Assembly (NCBI RefSeq): GCF_902499125.1
Contig: NZ_CABVPX010000016.1
Location: 117,166 to 181,165 of the forward strand
Reading direction: 5' to 3'
From: Burkholderia arboris
GTDB lineage: Bacteria; Pseudomonadota; Gammaproteobacteria; Burkholderiales; Burkholderiaceae
Length of the DNA stretch: 64,000 nt
Position numbers and translations under genes: made by a program. Shown here piece after piece: positions 9,607 through 17,953 of the stretch. Every line of letters begins with the position of its first letter. Position 1 is the first letter of the stretch. Below the pieces are notes generated by a model, which had not been told where the DNA came from, did not search any database, and worked only from the letters and a program-made list of their open reading frames with translations.

Positions 9607-9736
9607 AGAGGTTTGAGTAACGGCCCTTCGGGGCGCCCGGTATGCGTGCGGCGCGGCGCGCCGGTCATGCCTGACGCCGAACCTTGCTTAGTATCGAATC
9701 AGAACGGCAAGTTCATAGGCTTTGTCTAAACGGCGC

Positions 9737-10213
9737 TCATGCGAGCTTCGTTGACAGTGAAGTGTGCCCGGCGTCGATGACGGGCCCGCGTTGCAGTGCG
9801 TCGAGCACGGCCGGCGGGATGGCCGCGGGCCGGATATCGTTACGGTCGACGCAGCCGAGGCGAATGTGTCCGGCCACGAGCAGCGTGTCGCCACACCAGG
9901 CTTCCTGCGTGAAATCCACCGAGGCGCGGCCGATGCGTCCGGGCCGGCTCGTGATCGTCAGCGTATCGTCGAGTCGCGCCGGCGCGCGGTAGTCGAGCGA
10001 CGTACTGCGGACGATGAAGATCGCGCCGGTATCGTCGGCGAGCTGGCGCTGGTCGACGCCGCACGCGCGCAACCACTCGGTGCGGGCGCGCTCGAAGAAC
10101 TTCAGGTAGTTGGCATAGAAGACGATGCCGCCTGCATCGGTATCCTCGTAGTACACGCGCACCGGCCAGGTGAAGCCGGACGGCGCGTCCGGGGAGCGGG
10201 TAGGCTGAGTCAT
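9737..10213 (-). CDS. ybgC: Acyl-CoA thioesterase YbgC, hotdog fold
   Basis: The start at 10213 gives a 158-residue protein with the YbgC hotdog signature YYEDTDAGGIVFYANYLKFFERA; Asp26 in this motif is the expected catalytic residue. Family members hydrolyse acyl-CoA or acyl-ACP in the cytosol and stand at the head of tol-pal operons throughout the proteobacteria, as here. An upstream start is possible in frame, but the extra residues are not family-like. A tandem 11-bp repeat lies 29-50 nt upstream of the start. Confidence 0.93.
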   Translation of the reverse strand: MTQPTRSPDAPSGFTWPVRVYYEDTDAGGIVFYANYLKFFERARTEWLRACGVDQRQLADDTGAIFIVRSTSLDYRAPARLDDTLTITSRPGRIGRASVDFTQEAWCGDTLLVAGHIRLGCVDRNDIRPAAIPPAVLDALQRGPVIDAGHTSLSTKLA

Positions 10214-10241
10214 GGCGCGCATTCTACCGGAAGGCAGGGGG

Positions 10242-10263
10242 CCGATTCGTAACCGATTCGTAA
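10242..10263. repeat. Tandem 11-bp repeat upstream of the ybgC-tol genes
   Basis: CCGATTCGTAA occurs twice back to back (10242-10252 and 10253-10263), about one helical turn apart, in the leader of ybgC. The role is unknown; it could be a regulator site or chance. Confidence 0.5.
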
Positions 10264-10288
10264 CGGAATGTAGTACGCCGTAGCACAC

Positions 10289-10318
10289 CGCGGGCCGGCC
10301 CGGGGCCGGGCCCGCGGG
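10289..10318 (-). terminator. Strong GC hairpin after ydfG
   Basis: A near-perfect GC-only inverted repeat (CCGCGGGCC... / ...GGGCCCGCGG) sits directly downstream of the ydfG stop on the minus strand and before ybgC. There is no T-run, so it may slow or end transcription only weakly, or protect the mRNA end. Confidence 0.4.
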
Positions 10319-10321
10319 GCT

Positions 10322-11068
10322 TCAGCCGCGGTGGACGGTCGGGCCGCCGGGGGCTTGCGCGATCGGCATCAGCTCGATCGTGTTGACGTTGACGTGTGCC
10401 GGGCGCGTCGCGATCCAGTAGATCGTATCGGCGATGTCCTCGGGCATCAGCGGCTGGACGTTGTTGTAGACGTTTGCCGCCTTCTCGTCGTCGCCGCGAT
10501 AGCGGACGTTCGAGAACTCGGTGCCGCCGCACAGGCCCGGCTCGACGTCGGTCACGCGCAGCGGCGTGCCGAGCAGGTCGGCGCGCAGGTTCAGGCTGAA
10601 TTGTCGGACGAAAGCCTTGGTTGCGCCGTAGACGTTGCCGCCCGCATAAGGGTACGAACCCGCAACCGAGCCGAGATTGAAGATATGGCCGCGGCCGCGC
10701 TCGACCATGCCGGGCAGCAGCGCGTGCGTGACGGTGACGAGGCCCGTGCAGTTCGTGTCGATCATCGTGCGCCATTCGTCGAGGCTGGCCTTGTGGGCCG
10801 GCTCGACGCCGAGCGCGAGGCCGGCGTTGTTGACGAGCACGTCGAGCGCCGCGAATTCGGCGGGAAGGGCGGCCGGCACGGCCTCGACGGCCGCGCGGTC
10901 GCGCACGTCGAGCTCGAACGGCAAAAGGGCGTCGCCGAGTTCGGCGGCGAGCGCGTCGAGACGATCCTTGCGGCGTGCGGTGGCGACGACGCGATGGCCT
11001 CCGTTGACGAAGGCACGGGCGATGGCGGCGCCGAAGCCGGCGGACGCGCCTGTGACGAACACGATCAT
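10322..11068 (-). CDS. ydfG: NADP-dependent 3-hydroxy acid dehydrogenase YdfG
   Basis: A 248-residue short-chain dehydrogenase, the same length as E. coli YdfG and very alike along its length as far as I recall that sequence. The nucleotide-binding GASAGFG motif is at residues 7-13, NNAGLALG follows near residue 90, and the catalytic Ser, Tyr and Lys lie in GSVAGSYPYAGGNVYGATK (near residues 134, 147 and 151). YdfG oxidises L-allo-threonine and serine and reduces malonic semialdehyde. The start at 11068 is chosen because MIVFVTGA is the usual beginning. It is divergent from glyA. Confidence 0.9.
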   Translation of the reverse strand: MIVFVTGASAGFGAAIARAFVNGGHRVVATARRKDRLDALAAELGDALLPFELDVRDRAAVEAVPAALPAEFAALDVLVNNAGLALGVEPAHKASLDEWRTMIDTNCTGLVTVTHALLPGMVERGRGHIFNLGSVAGSYPYAGGNVYGATKAFVRQFSLNLRADLLGTPLRVTDVEPGLCGGTEFSNVRYRGDDEKAANVYNNVQPLMPEDIADTIYWIATRPAHVNVNTIELMPIAQAPGGPTVHRG

Positions 11069-11209
11069 TGCTGCTCCTGGTCGATGACAAAATAGCGGGC
11101 GATATCCCGCAAGCCTACTGAGAATGCCGCACCGCGGCAAGGCGGCAGAGCGTTTCAGCGCGGGCGCGTAGAGTCTGGCCCCAATTGCTTCGGGCACCCT
11201 TTCGTGCGG

Positions 11210-11238
11210 TTGCCTATTCATGACGCATCCAATACACT
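11210..11238 (+). promoter_or_regulatory. Sigma-70-type promoter for the glyA leader
   Basis: TTGCCT (11210-11215) and TACACT (11233-11238) are separated by exactly 17 nt. Transcription would begin near 11245, just before the first paired bases of the ZTP riboswitch, which supports both calls. Confidence 0.6.
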
Positions 11239-11249
11239 AACGCGCTCAT

Positions 11250-11348
11250 CACCCCTGCGTGACTGGCGATAGAACCCTTCGGGTTCAAGGTGGAGCATCC
11301 CACCGTGAAGCGCGGGGCGCCGTTTTTGCCGTTCGCCTGGGCAGCCGT
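11250..11348 (+). promoter_or_regulatory. ZTP (pfl-motif) riboswitch upstream of glyA
   Basis: The leader contains the conserved blocks of the ZTP/pfl aptamer in order: CCCC...GCGTGACTGGCG (11252-11268), a variable hairpin AACCCTTCGGGTT (11273-11285), GGTGG...CCACCG (11289-11305) and a GAAGCGCGGGG strand (11307-11317) that pairs back with CCCC. The second domain follows as GCCG and CGCCTGGGCA (11335-11344), which forms the pseudoknot. Known members sense the purine precursor ZTP/ZMP, a sign of low 10-formyl-THF, and control one-carbon genes including glyA. No T-run follows, so control may act on translation or through Rho. Confidence 0.85.
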
Positions 11349-11486
11349 TGTGCGCCGTCGCGTGCATCGCCGGTGGCTGTCCTGCCTCGCGTCATACGGA
11401 TTCTTCCGCCACGTCGAGCTGGTCCCGCCAGCAGCGCACCGTACTCGGCCACTCCGGTCAACCTGTACACACTTAACGGAAACCGT

Positions 11487-12734
11487 ATGTTTGACAGAGC
11501 CCAAAGCACCATCGCGAACGTCGATCCCGAAATCTTTGCAGCGATCGAGCAGGAAAACCGCCGCCAGGAAGATCACATCGAGCTGATCGCGTCGGAAAAC
11601 TACACGAGCCCGGCCGTGATGGCCGCACAGGGCTCGCAGCTCACGAACAAGTACGCGGAAGGGTATCCGGGCAAGCGCTACTACGGCGGCTGCGAGTACG
11701 TCGACGTCGTCGAGCAACTGGCGATCGACCGCGTGAAGCAGCTGTTCGGCGCGGAAGCGGCGAACGTGCAGCCGAACTCGGGTTCGCAGGCGAACCAGGG
11801 CGTGTTCTTCGCGATGCTGAAGCCGGGCGACACGATCATGGGGATGAGCCTCGCGCACGGTGGTCACCTGACGCACGGCTCGCCGGTGAACATGTCGGGC
11901 AAGTGGTTCAACGTGGTGAGCTACGGCCTGAACGAGAACGAAGACATCGATTACGACGCCGCCGAGCAGATGGCGCAGGAACACAAGCCGAAGCTGATCG
12001 TCGCGGGCGCGTCGGCGTTCTCGCTGAAGATCGATTTCGAGCGTCTGGCGAAGATCGCGAAGTCGGTGGGCGCGTACCTGATGGTGGACATGGCGCACTA
12101 CGCGGGCCTGATCGCAGCGGGCGTGTACCCGAACCCGGTGCCGCACGCGGACTTCGTGACGACGACGACGCACAAGAGCCTGCGCGGCCCGCGCGGCGGC
12201 GTGATCCTGATGAAGGCGGAATACGAGAAGCCGATCAACTCGGCGATCTTCCCGGGGATCCAGGGCGGCCCGCTGATGCACGTGATCGCGGCGAAGGCGG
12301 TGGCGTTCAAGGAAGCGCTGTCGCCGGAGTTCAAGTCGTACCAGGAGAAGGTGGTCGAGAACGCACGCGTGCTGGCTGAAACGCTGGTGAAGCGCGGTCT
12401 GCGGATCGTGTCGGGCCGTACGGAAAGCCACGTGATGCTGGTGGACCTGCGTGCGAAGCACATCACGGGCAAGGCAGCGGAAGCGGCGCTGGGCGCGGCG
12501 CACATCACGGTGAACAAGAACGCGATCCCGAACGATCCGGAAAAGCCGTTCGTGACGAGCGGCGTGCGCCTCGGTTCGCCGGCGATGACGACGCGTGGCT
12601 TCGGCCCGGCGGAAGCGGAACAGGTGGGTAACCTGATCGCCGACGTGCTGGACAACCCGGAAGATGCAGCGACGATCGAGCGCGTGCGCGCACAGGTCGC
12701 CGAGCTGACCAAGCGTTTCCCGGTCTATCGCTGA
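11487..12734 (+). CDS. glyA: Serine hydroxymethyltransferase
   Basis: A 415-residue PLP enzyme that interconverts serine and glycine while loading tetrahydrofolate with a one-carbon unit. Full length, with [16 protein letters not shown] at the N-terminus, YYGGCEYVD, and the PLP lysine in [14 protein letters not shown] at Lys230. The start at 11487 begins with the usual MFDRAQSTI; the frame is open further upstream, but that is the riboswitch leader. Followed after 6 nt by nrdR on the same strand. Expected control is by the ZTP riboswitch in the 240-nt leader. Confidence 0.97.
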   Translation: MFDRAQSTIANVDPEIFAAIEQENRRQEDHIELIASENYTSPAVMAAQGSQLTNKYAEGYPGKRYYGGCEYVDVVEQLAIDRVKQLFGAEAANVQPNSGSQANQGVFFAMLKPGDTIMGMSLAHGGHLTHGSPVNMSGKWFNVVSYGLNENEDIDYDAAEQMAQEHKPKLIVAGASAFSLKIDFERLAKIAKSVGAYLMVDMAHYAGLIAAGVYPNPVPHADFVTTTTHKSLRGPRGGVILMKAEYEKPINSAIFPGIQGGPLMHVIAAKAVAFKEALSPEFKSYQEKVVENARVLAETLVKRGLRIVSGRTESHVMLVDLRAKHITGKAAEAALGAAHITVNKNAIPNDPEKPFVTSGVRLGSPAMTTRGFGPAEAEQVGNLIADVLDNPEDAATIERVRAQVAELTKRFPVYR

Positions 12735-12740
12735 TCGACG

Positions 12741-13220
12741 ATGCGCTGCCCGTTCTGCCGGCATGACGACACGCAGGTCGTCGACTCGCGCGTGTCCGAA
12801 GATGGCGCCGCGATTCGCCGGCGCCGTCGCTGCTCGGCTTGCGACAAGCGCTTCACGACGTACGAGCGGGTCGAGCTGTCCCTGCCGTTCGTCGTGAAGA
12901 AGGACGGCAGCCGCACGGAATTCGACCGTCGCAAGATCGTCGCCAGCATGCAACTCGCGCTGCGCAAGCGGCCGGTTGCTGCCGACGCGATCGACGCGGC
13001 GGTCGCCCGCATCGAGTATCAACTGCTCGCGACAGGCGAGCGCGAAGTGCGTAGCGAGAAGCTCGGCGAACTCGTGATGAACGAGTTGCGCGGCCTCGAT
13101 ACGATTGCCTACGTCCGCTTCGCATCGGTGTATCGGCGGTTCGAGGACGTTTCCGAATTTGCCGACGTGATCGAAGAGTTCCGTCGCGCCTCTCCCGCCA
13201 AGCCCCCGCGTAAGCGCTGA
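12741..13220 (+). CDS. nrdR: Transcriptional repressor NrdR
   Basis: A 159-residue regulator with the N-terminal zinc ribbon (CPFC at residues 3-6 and CSAC at 31-34) and an ATP-cone domain (about 46-140). NrdR represses ribonucleotide reductase operons according to dATP/ATP levels. It starts 6 nt after glyA, and so is probably translated from the same mRNA, linking it to one-carbon supply. Confidence 0.96.
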   Translation: MRCPFCRHDDTQVVDSRVSEDGAAIRRRRRCSACDKRFTTYERVELSLPFVVKKDGSRTEFDRRKIVASMQLALRKRPVAADAIDAAVARIEYQLLATGEREVRSEKLGELVMNELRGLDTIAYVRFASVYRRFEDVSEFADVIEEFRRASPAKPPRKR

Positions 13221-13373
13221 CGCGCTGCGTCCGTTCATCGTCATCTCCGTTGGTTCGATTCGCGCCGATTGTGTCGGTCGCGATCGCATGTCGCCAGTCG
13301 GCCGTTCGGCAAATGGCGCGCATCCGCATGCGTCGCTACAGTCGTCGCATCACCCTGGCGGAGGACGATTGCG

Positions 13374-13937
13374 ATGGCGCTGCGCGCTCACCCCTTGAAA
13401 AATGTGGAGCAACGCACGAGCGGATTCACGCTCGTCGAGCTGATGGTCGCCGTCTCGCTGGCGGCGGGGCTCGCGCTTTATGCGGTACCCGCGTTCGACC
13501 AGTGGCACATGCGCGAACGCGTGGATGCCCGCTCGCGTACGTTGCTCGGTGCGCTGTCGTTTGCGCGCACCGAAGCGGCGCGTCTCGGCACGCGCGTCAC
13601 GCTGTGCCGGGCCGGGAGCGGCGGCGCCTGTCTGCGCGCCGGTGAGCGGTGCGGGCCGGCCGAATGGTCGTGCGACTGGATCGTCAGCGGGCAGGTCGAC
13701 GGGCGCTCGCGCGTGCTGCGACGCTATCCGCACGACGGCGAAGTGGCCGTCGCGGGTGCCGCGCACGATCTGGCGTTCGCGCCGCCGGTCGGTCAATCGA
13801 TCGGCGGAATCCGGCGTTTCGAATTGCGTCCGCGGCGCAGCGTGACCGGCGCTGACGATGCGCGCGTGTCGCGTTGCGTGCGGATCGCGGCTGGCGGCCG
13901 CGCGCGCGTCGCCGCCGGCCGCTGCGACGCGGCGTGA
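13374..13937 (+). CDS. Type IV pilus minor pilin, FimT/GspH family
   Basis: A 187-residue prepilin. The prepilin peptidase site is textbook: Gly17 then FTLVE, with Glu22 at the +5 position, followed by a hydrophobic helix. Cysteine pairs (CRAGSGGACLRAGERCG and WSCDW) in the globular part fit a FimT/GspH fold. A GGAGGA ribosome site precedes the ATG by about 9 nt; the upstream in-frame extension was rejected because it would push the prepilin leader to over 50 residues. First gene of a five-gene minor-pilin cluster. Minor pilins prime pilus assembly and, in FimT homologues, bind DNA. Confidence 0.85.
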   Translation: MALRAHPLKNVEQRTSGFTLVELMVAVSLAAGLALYAVPAFDQWHMRERVDARSRTLLGALSFARTEAARLGTRVTLCRAGSGGACLRAGERCGPAEWSCDWIVSGQVDGRSRVLRRYPHDGEVAVAGAAHDLAFAPPVGQSIGGIRRFELRPRRSVTGADDARVSRCVRIAAGGRARVAAGRCDAA

Positions 13938-13942
13938 TCGCC

Positions 13943-14344
13943 ATGCGCAAGGCCATGCGCGGCACGTCGCTGATCGAGGCGGCGCTCGCCATCGCGTTGC
14001 TCGCGACCGTGATGCTGGCAGTGGCAGGCAGCCAGCTTGCGATGGCACGCGCACAGCGCGCGACGATCTGGCGCGAGCGTGCGCTGTGGCTGGCCGATGC
14101 ACGTATCGAGCGTCTGCATGCAGCCGCGGCGGCCGACGACGGCCTCGCAGCGCGGGCGGTTGCCGCGTTGCCGGGCGGTGCGATGACGCTCGATGGCGGG
14201 CCGGGCGGTGTGCGCTACGCCGTTGTCCGCTGGCGTGGCGGCAACGCGGCCGCGTCGCCGCGATGTGAAGCCGCAGGCGCGTCGGCGCAACTCCCGTCGT
14301 GCGTCCGAGTTCCATTTCGGGAGCGGGCGGCCGATGAACGCTGA
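13943..14344 (+). CDS. Type IV pilus minor pilin, PilV-like
   Basis: A 133-residue prepilin with leader MRKAMRG followed by TSLIE; Glu12 is the +5 residue, and a hydrophobic helix follows. It begins 5 nt after the FimT-like gene stops and overlaps the next gene. Short for PilV, but the position and leader support the call. A GTG overlapping the upstream stop (13934) is an alternative start. Confidence 0.75.
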   Translation: MRKAMRGTSLIEAALAIALLATVMLAVAGSQLAMARAQRATIWRERALWLADARIERLHAAAAADDGLAARAVAALPGGAMTLDGGPGGVRYAVVRWRGGNAAASPRCEAAGASAQLPSCVRVPFRERAADER

Positions 14345-15167
14345 TCGTTACACCCGCGCCCATACGCTGCTCGAAGTGCTGATCGCGATGACCGTGGGTC
14401 TCCTCGTGCTCGCGGCGGCTGGCGCGCTGTACCACGCGCAGCGCATTGCACAGCATCGCGCGGACGACGGGTTCAGGATGCGCGACGCGGCCGGTACCGC
14501 GCTGATGCTGATCGGTCAGCAGATCCAGATGGCGGGATTCCGGCCGCTCGATGCCGGCGAGGTATCGGCGTTGCCGCCGGTGTTCGGCTGCTCGATGGCG
14601 CGCGTGCGGGGCAACGGCGCGCAGGTGCGATGCGAGCCTGCGCATACGGCGTCGGACGCGTTGCTGGTCCGGTATGTCGCCGACGCCGTGTCGACGTGGA
14701 CGACGGTGAGCGGCCAGGCGTCGGATTGCCTCGGGCAGGGTGTCGGCGTGCCCGGTGAGCGTTCACCGGTGGAGAATCGCTTCGATGTGCATGTCAGCCC
14801 GTCGACGGGCGAGCCCGAGCTGTATTGCGAAGGAAGCGGCCGCCCGGGCACGCCGCAGCCCGTCGTGACGGGAATCGATCAACTGCGCGTGCGCTACGTG
14901 CGTCGCGGCGCCGCGCAGTTCGTCGACGCCGATGCGATGCGTGCCGACGACTGGCCCGAGATCGTGGCCGTGCATGTTTGCGTGCGGGCGCGCGGCGAGC
15001 CGATGCGCGTGCCGACGCGTCACGTCGACTGCGACGGTAGCGTCGCCGTTGCACCGGACGGCCATGCGCGTTTGACACTCGATCGCATCGTCGCGTTGAG
15101 GAACACCGCGCTTGCATCCGGCGCTGCTTTACCCGATGCAACGCACGCAAGCGGGGTGGTGCGATGA
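14334..15167 (+). CDS. Type IV pilus minor pilin, PilW-like
   Basis: A 277-residue protein with prepilin leader ending Ala9 then HTLLE, Glu14 at +5, and a long globular domain rich in paired cysteines, the size and pattern of PilW. The -1 residue is alanine rather than the usual glycine, which may slow processing. The start overlaps the previous gene by 11 nt. Works with PilV, PilX and PilE in initiating pilus assembly. Confidence 0.78.
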   Translation: MNADRYTRAHTLLEVLIAMTVGLLVLAAAGALYHAQRIAQHRADDGFRMRDAAGTALMLIGQQIQMAGFRPLDAGEVSALPPVFGCSMARVRGNGAQVRCEPAHTASDALLVRYVADAVSTWTTVSGQASDCLGQGVGVPGERSPVENRFDVHVSPSTGEPELYCEGSGRPGTPQPVVTGIDQLRVRYVRRGAAQFVDADAMRADDWPEIVAVHVCVRARGEPMRVPTRHVDCDGSVAVAPDGHARLTLDRIVALRNTALASGAALPDATHASGVVR

Positions 15168-15835
15168 GTGGAGCAGGGCGGTACGCGCGGGTTATCTCGC
15201 CCTGCGTTGCGGCGGGCCACGTGTATGGGTGCATCGCCGCAAACGGTGACGAGCCGCAGCCGGTCGCGTGCACGAGGGGGCTGGCGGCGACCCCGTGCGA
15301 GCCGCGCATGGGCTTCCGGTCAGCCCGCCGCGCCTGGCGTCGCGACGCCGGCCTCGCATTGCCGGCAGTCGTTGCGATCGGTGCAGCGGTCGCGGCGCTG
15401 ACCGGCACGTGGTTCGAAGCCGCGCTGACGGAGTCGCGCCGCACACGCGCGTTGTCGGATCGGCTGATTGCATTCCACGCAGCCGATGCCGCGCTCGCAG
15501 CGTGCACCGAGCGATTGCTCCGTGGCTCGGTGCCCTGCGCGAACGAAAGCGAATCGCACGCGGAGCCCGACGCATGGCGGCGCATGCCGCCGCTGGCGGC
15601 TGCTGAAGCGTTCGCGCCGTTCGCCGGCTGGCCGATGGCCGCGCAACCGCCGCGATGCCTGGTCGAAGCCTGGCGGCGCCCGACAGGGCCGTCCGGTGGC
15701 AGCACTTACCTCGTCACCGCGCGTGGCGTCGGCGCGCATGCATCGAGTGCCGTCTGGCTGCAACACCAGGTCGTAATACGCGATGGACGCATCGTCGCGC
15801 TGCGCTGGCGTCGTGTCGCCGGAGTGCTTCCATGA
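15164..15835 (+). CDS. Type IV pilus assembly protein, PilX-like
   Basis: A 223-residue product whose ATG overlaps the PilW-like stop (ATGA). A hydrophobic segment (GLALPAVVAIGAAVAALTGTW, about residues 63-83) is followed by RLIAFHAADAALAACTE, which resembles the PilX N-terminal region. It lacks a clean prepilin cleavage motif, and the first 48 residues look unlike a leader. A start at 15308 would give a 175-residue protein with the hydrophobic stretch nearer the N-terminus. Called by position and this weak resemblance. Confidence 0.6.
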   Translation: MSGAGRYARVISPCVAAGHVYGCIAANGDEPQPVACTRGLAATPCEPRMGFRSARRAWRRDAGLALPAVVAIGAAVAALTGTWFEAALTESRRTRALSDRLIAFHAADAALAACTERLLRGSVPCANESESHAEPDAWRRMPPLAAAEAFAPFAGWPMAAQPPRCLVEAWRRPTGPSGGSTYLVTARGVGAHASSAVWLQHQVVIRDGRIVALRWRRVAGVLP

Positions 15836-16278
15836 GCGGTCGCATCTGCATAAGCCGGCCGGCAGGATTTACGCTGATCGAGTTGATGATCGTGCTGGCA
15901 ATCGTCGCGGTGCTGGCCGGATGGGGCATCCCGTCATATCGGGAGCATGTCGTGCGCGTTCATCGCGCGTCGGCGGTATCCGCGCTGTACCGTGCAGCCC
16001 AATTTCTCGAAGCGCTGGATGGTGCGCCGCCTTCGGCACTGCCGGACGCGCTCGCACAGGCACCGCCGGACGGGCGCGCCGTCTATCGATTGACGCTGCT
16101 GCGGCCGGATGGCGGCGATGCGCCGGTGAGCTACGAACTGGAAGCAAGCCCGCTCGATACCGGCCCGATGCACGACGATGCATGCGGTACCTTCACGTTG
16201 CGTTCGGACGGGACGAAAGGCAATGCGCGGCGCGATGGCGCCGACGAATCGGGCGCCGTGTGCTGGGGTGTGCGTTGA
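15832..16278 (+). CDS. Type IV pilus minor pilin, PilE-like
   Basis: A 148-residue prepilin with Gly12 followed by FTLIELMIVLAIVAVLAGWG, Glu17 at +5, and a cysteine pair near the C-terminus (DDACGTF and AVCWG). The ATG overlaps the previous stop (ATGA). PilE-like pilins of this size close the fimT-pilVWXE order in beta-proteobacteria. No pilY1 or core pilus gene is in the window. Confidence 0.85.
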   Translation: MSGRICISRPAGFTLIELMIVLAIVAVLAGWGIPSYREHVVRVHRASAVSALYRAAQFLEALDGAPPSALPDALAQAPPDGRAVYRLTLLRPDGGDAPVSYELEASPLDTGPMHDDACGTFTLRSDGTKGNARRDGADESGAVCWGVR

Positions 16279-16333
16279 GTGTGCAGGAAAGGCGCGCAGC
16301 GACGCATGGCCGTGCGCGCAAGGATGCCGACGG

Positions 16334-16777
16334 TCAGTCGTCGTGTGCGTCGAGCCCGCGCTCGTCGCGGGACTGCTTCCAGATCCGGTAGACCTCCCAT
16401 GCGGCGAAGCCGAGCGTGCCCCACTTCAATGCGGGGCCCGCACTCGCGCGCAGCAGCGAGCGAACGGGTTTCGCCAGCACGAGCGATGCGAGCGAACTCA
16501 GCATCGGATACTGGTTGACGAGATTGCCGAGGCTCGCGTTCAGGTTCTTCGCGGACTGGCCGAATTTGTGGGTGGAAAGGCCGGGGATGAACACCTTGAG
16601 CCAGCTGAAGCGCGTGACGGCCTGGCGCATTTCACCGGCGGCTTCCGCGAGTTCGAGCCGCTCGACTTCGGATCGCAGGATCAGCAATTCCTTGCGGAGC
16701 GCGCGATGCTGCGATGCGCTCCAGTTCGATCGCGACGAATGGGAGCGGGATGAATTGCCCGTAACGTTCTGGCTCAT
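16334..16777 (-). CDS. Small membrane-associated protein, DUF3318-like
   Basis: A 147-residue protein with a basic, serine-rich N-terminus, a helix-rich centre (ALRKELLILRSEVERLELAEAA) and a C-terminal hydrophobic segment near residues 120-135. I recognise it as the DUF3318 protein that follows YqjD/YqjE-like genes in Burkholderia; the function is unknown. It lies 43 nt downstream of the holin-family-like gene on the same strand, so it probably belongs to that operon. Confidence 0.6.
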   Translation of the reverse strand: MSQNVTGNSSRSHSSRSNWSASQHRALRKELLILRSEVERLELAEAAGEMRQAVTRFSWLKVFIPGLSTHKFGQSAKNLNASLGNLVNQYPMLSSLASLVLAKPVRSLLRASAGPALKWGTLGFAAWEVYRIWKQSRDERGLDAHDD

Positions 16778-16820
16778 GGCGCGTCGGCGAAGTAGATGGG
16801 AGGGGGGGGCGCGATTGTGC

Positions 16821-17210
16821 TCACGGCTTGCCGCGGAACAGTTCGCGGTCTTTCTCGAGTTCGGCGAGCGTCGCCTCGAACACGGTCGGCGCATCGCGCA
16901 GGCCCGAGCGCGCCTTCAGCGCGCAGGCGATGCCGCCCGCGGCATACACCGCGGTAATCGCGGCAAGCGACTGCCAGCGATAGGTATCCCAGAACGCGAT
17001 CGCGACGAGCACGGTCAGGCTGATGAGCGCCATCGTCGCGAGCATCATCGCGGCGAGCCCGAGGAACAGCACGCCCATCAGGCGCTCCTTCTCCTCGGCA
17101 AGCTCGATGCCCACGAGTTCGAGGCGCGTCTGCAGAAGGCCGATCGCGGAGCCGACGAGGCGGCGCAGCGGTCCTTGGCCGGACGGCTGCGAGGGGGTAT
17201 CTGTCGTCAT
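16821..17210 (-). CDS. Inner-membrane protein, phage-holin-family / YqjE-like
   Basis: A 129-residue protein with an amphipathic N-terminus (LLQTRLELVGIELAEEKERL) and two transmembrane helices (about residues 44-72 and 77-98), the layout of the DUF1469/YqjE family often labelled phage holin family. There are no phage genes nearby. It is the middle gene of a DUF883-YqjE-DUF3318 set, which matches the yqjDE order of enterobacteria. Confidence 0.75.
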   Translation of the reverse strand: MTTDTPSQPSGQGPLRRLVGSAIGLLQTRLELVGIELAEEKERLMGVLFLGLAAMMLATMALISLTVLVAIAFWDTYRWQSLAAITAVYAAGGIACALKARSGLRDAPTVFEATLAELEKDRELFRGKP

Positions 17211-17283
17211 GGATGAGGTGCGTGCGCGTGCAGTGAGCAGCTAGGACAAAGCCGCCGGCGGAGGCCGCCGGCCGGCTTCGACG

Positions 17284-17312
17284 CCCGCGGGCCGCATGAC
17301 GCGGCCCGCGGG
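17284..17312. repeat. Perfect 12-bp-stem palindrome between the DUF883 and YqjE-like genes
   Basis: CCCGCGGGCCGC and GCGGCCCGCGGG face each other across 5 nt. On the minus strand it follows the DUF883 stop by about 20 nt. Without a T-run it is more likely an mRNA-stabilising or partial-terminator hairpin that sets the ratio of the first gene to the next two. Confidence 0.5.
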
Positions 17313-17332
17313 ACGAAACGGCGCAGAGCGCG

Positions 17333-17635
17333 TTACTTGCGGTTGATCAGCAGGCCGATCAGCACGCCGACGCCGGCGGCCACGCCGATCGACGTCCACG
17401 GGTGCTCGTGCACATAATCGTCGGTCGCGCGTGCGGCCTTCTTGCCTTTCTCGACCACCACGACCTGGACGTCGGCTGCCTTTTCCTTGGCCTGCTTCAG
17501 GCGCGACATGGCCTTCTCGCGCAGTTCGGCCGCACGGTCGCCCGTGCTGCTCGCTGCTTGCTTGAGCAGGTCTTCGGCGTCCGACAGAACGGTTTTGATA
17601 TCCGACATCAGTTTCTCCTTGTTGATTTCCGACAT
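17333..17635 (-). CDS. DUF883 (YqjD/ElaB) membrane-anchored protein
   Basis: A 100-residue protein with a long charged helix (about residues 1-70), the DUF883 motif DDYVHEHPWTSIGVAAGVGVLIG and a C-terminal membrane anchor ending LLINRK. E. coli YqjD and ElaB are inner-membrane, ribosome-binding proteins of stationary phase. The start at 17635 begins MSEINKEKL; a longer frame exists but lies in the leader. Confidence 0.85.
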   Translation of the reverse strand: MSEINKEKLMSDIKTVLSDAEDLLKQAASSTGDRAAELREKAMSRLKQAKEKAADVQVVVVEKGKKAARATDDYVHEHPWTSIGVAAGVGVLIGLLINRK

Positions 17636-17953
17636 TGCAACTCCCTTCATGCTGTCATGCTGCAGGTTCACATCGTAGCGAAACCCCTGCCTGCTGGCGA
17701 GCCGGGAAGACACACGGCGGCAGTGCAAGACTGCATGGTAAACGACTTGTAATCATGAACAGAGCCGCAAACCGGGTGAAAAGTTTCCCGTGCGGCCGTC
17801 CGACCGGCCCCGACGCCGGGTAAAAATGACAAAAAAGTATGAATATCAAACGGAATAATCGTTCGCACCGCGCATTGCTTCCCGTAAGCTGATGGACTGT
17901 CCCGCGCTGTCCAGCGCGCGATTTCAACCAGCATCGTTCGAGGAGGGAACATC
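17636..17953. other. Divergent intergenic region between DUF883 and peroxiredoxin genes
   Basis: About 320 nt without a gene. It holds an AT-richer tract (about 17820-17865) likely to carry the promoters of both divergent genes. I see no convincing operator and did not assign boxes. Confidence 0.5.

Noticed and set aside
16821..17210. Prophage signal from a holin-family protein
   Set aside because: The gene is a YqjE-like membrane protein in a DUF883 operon; no other phage genes lie near.
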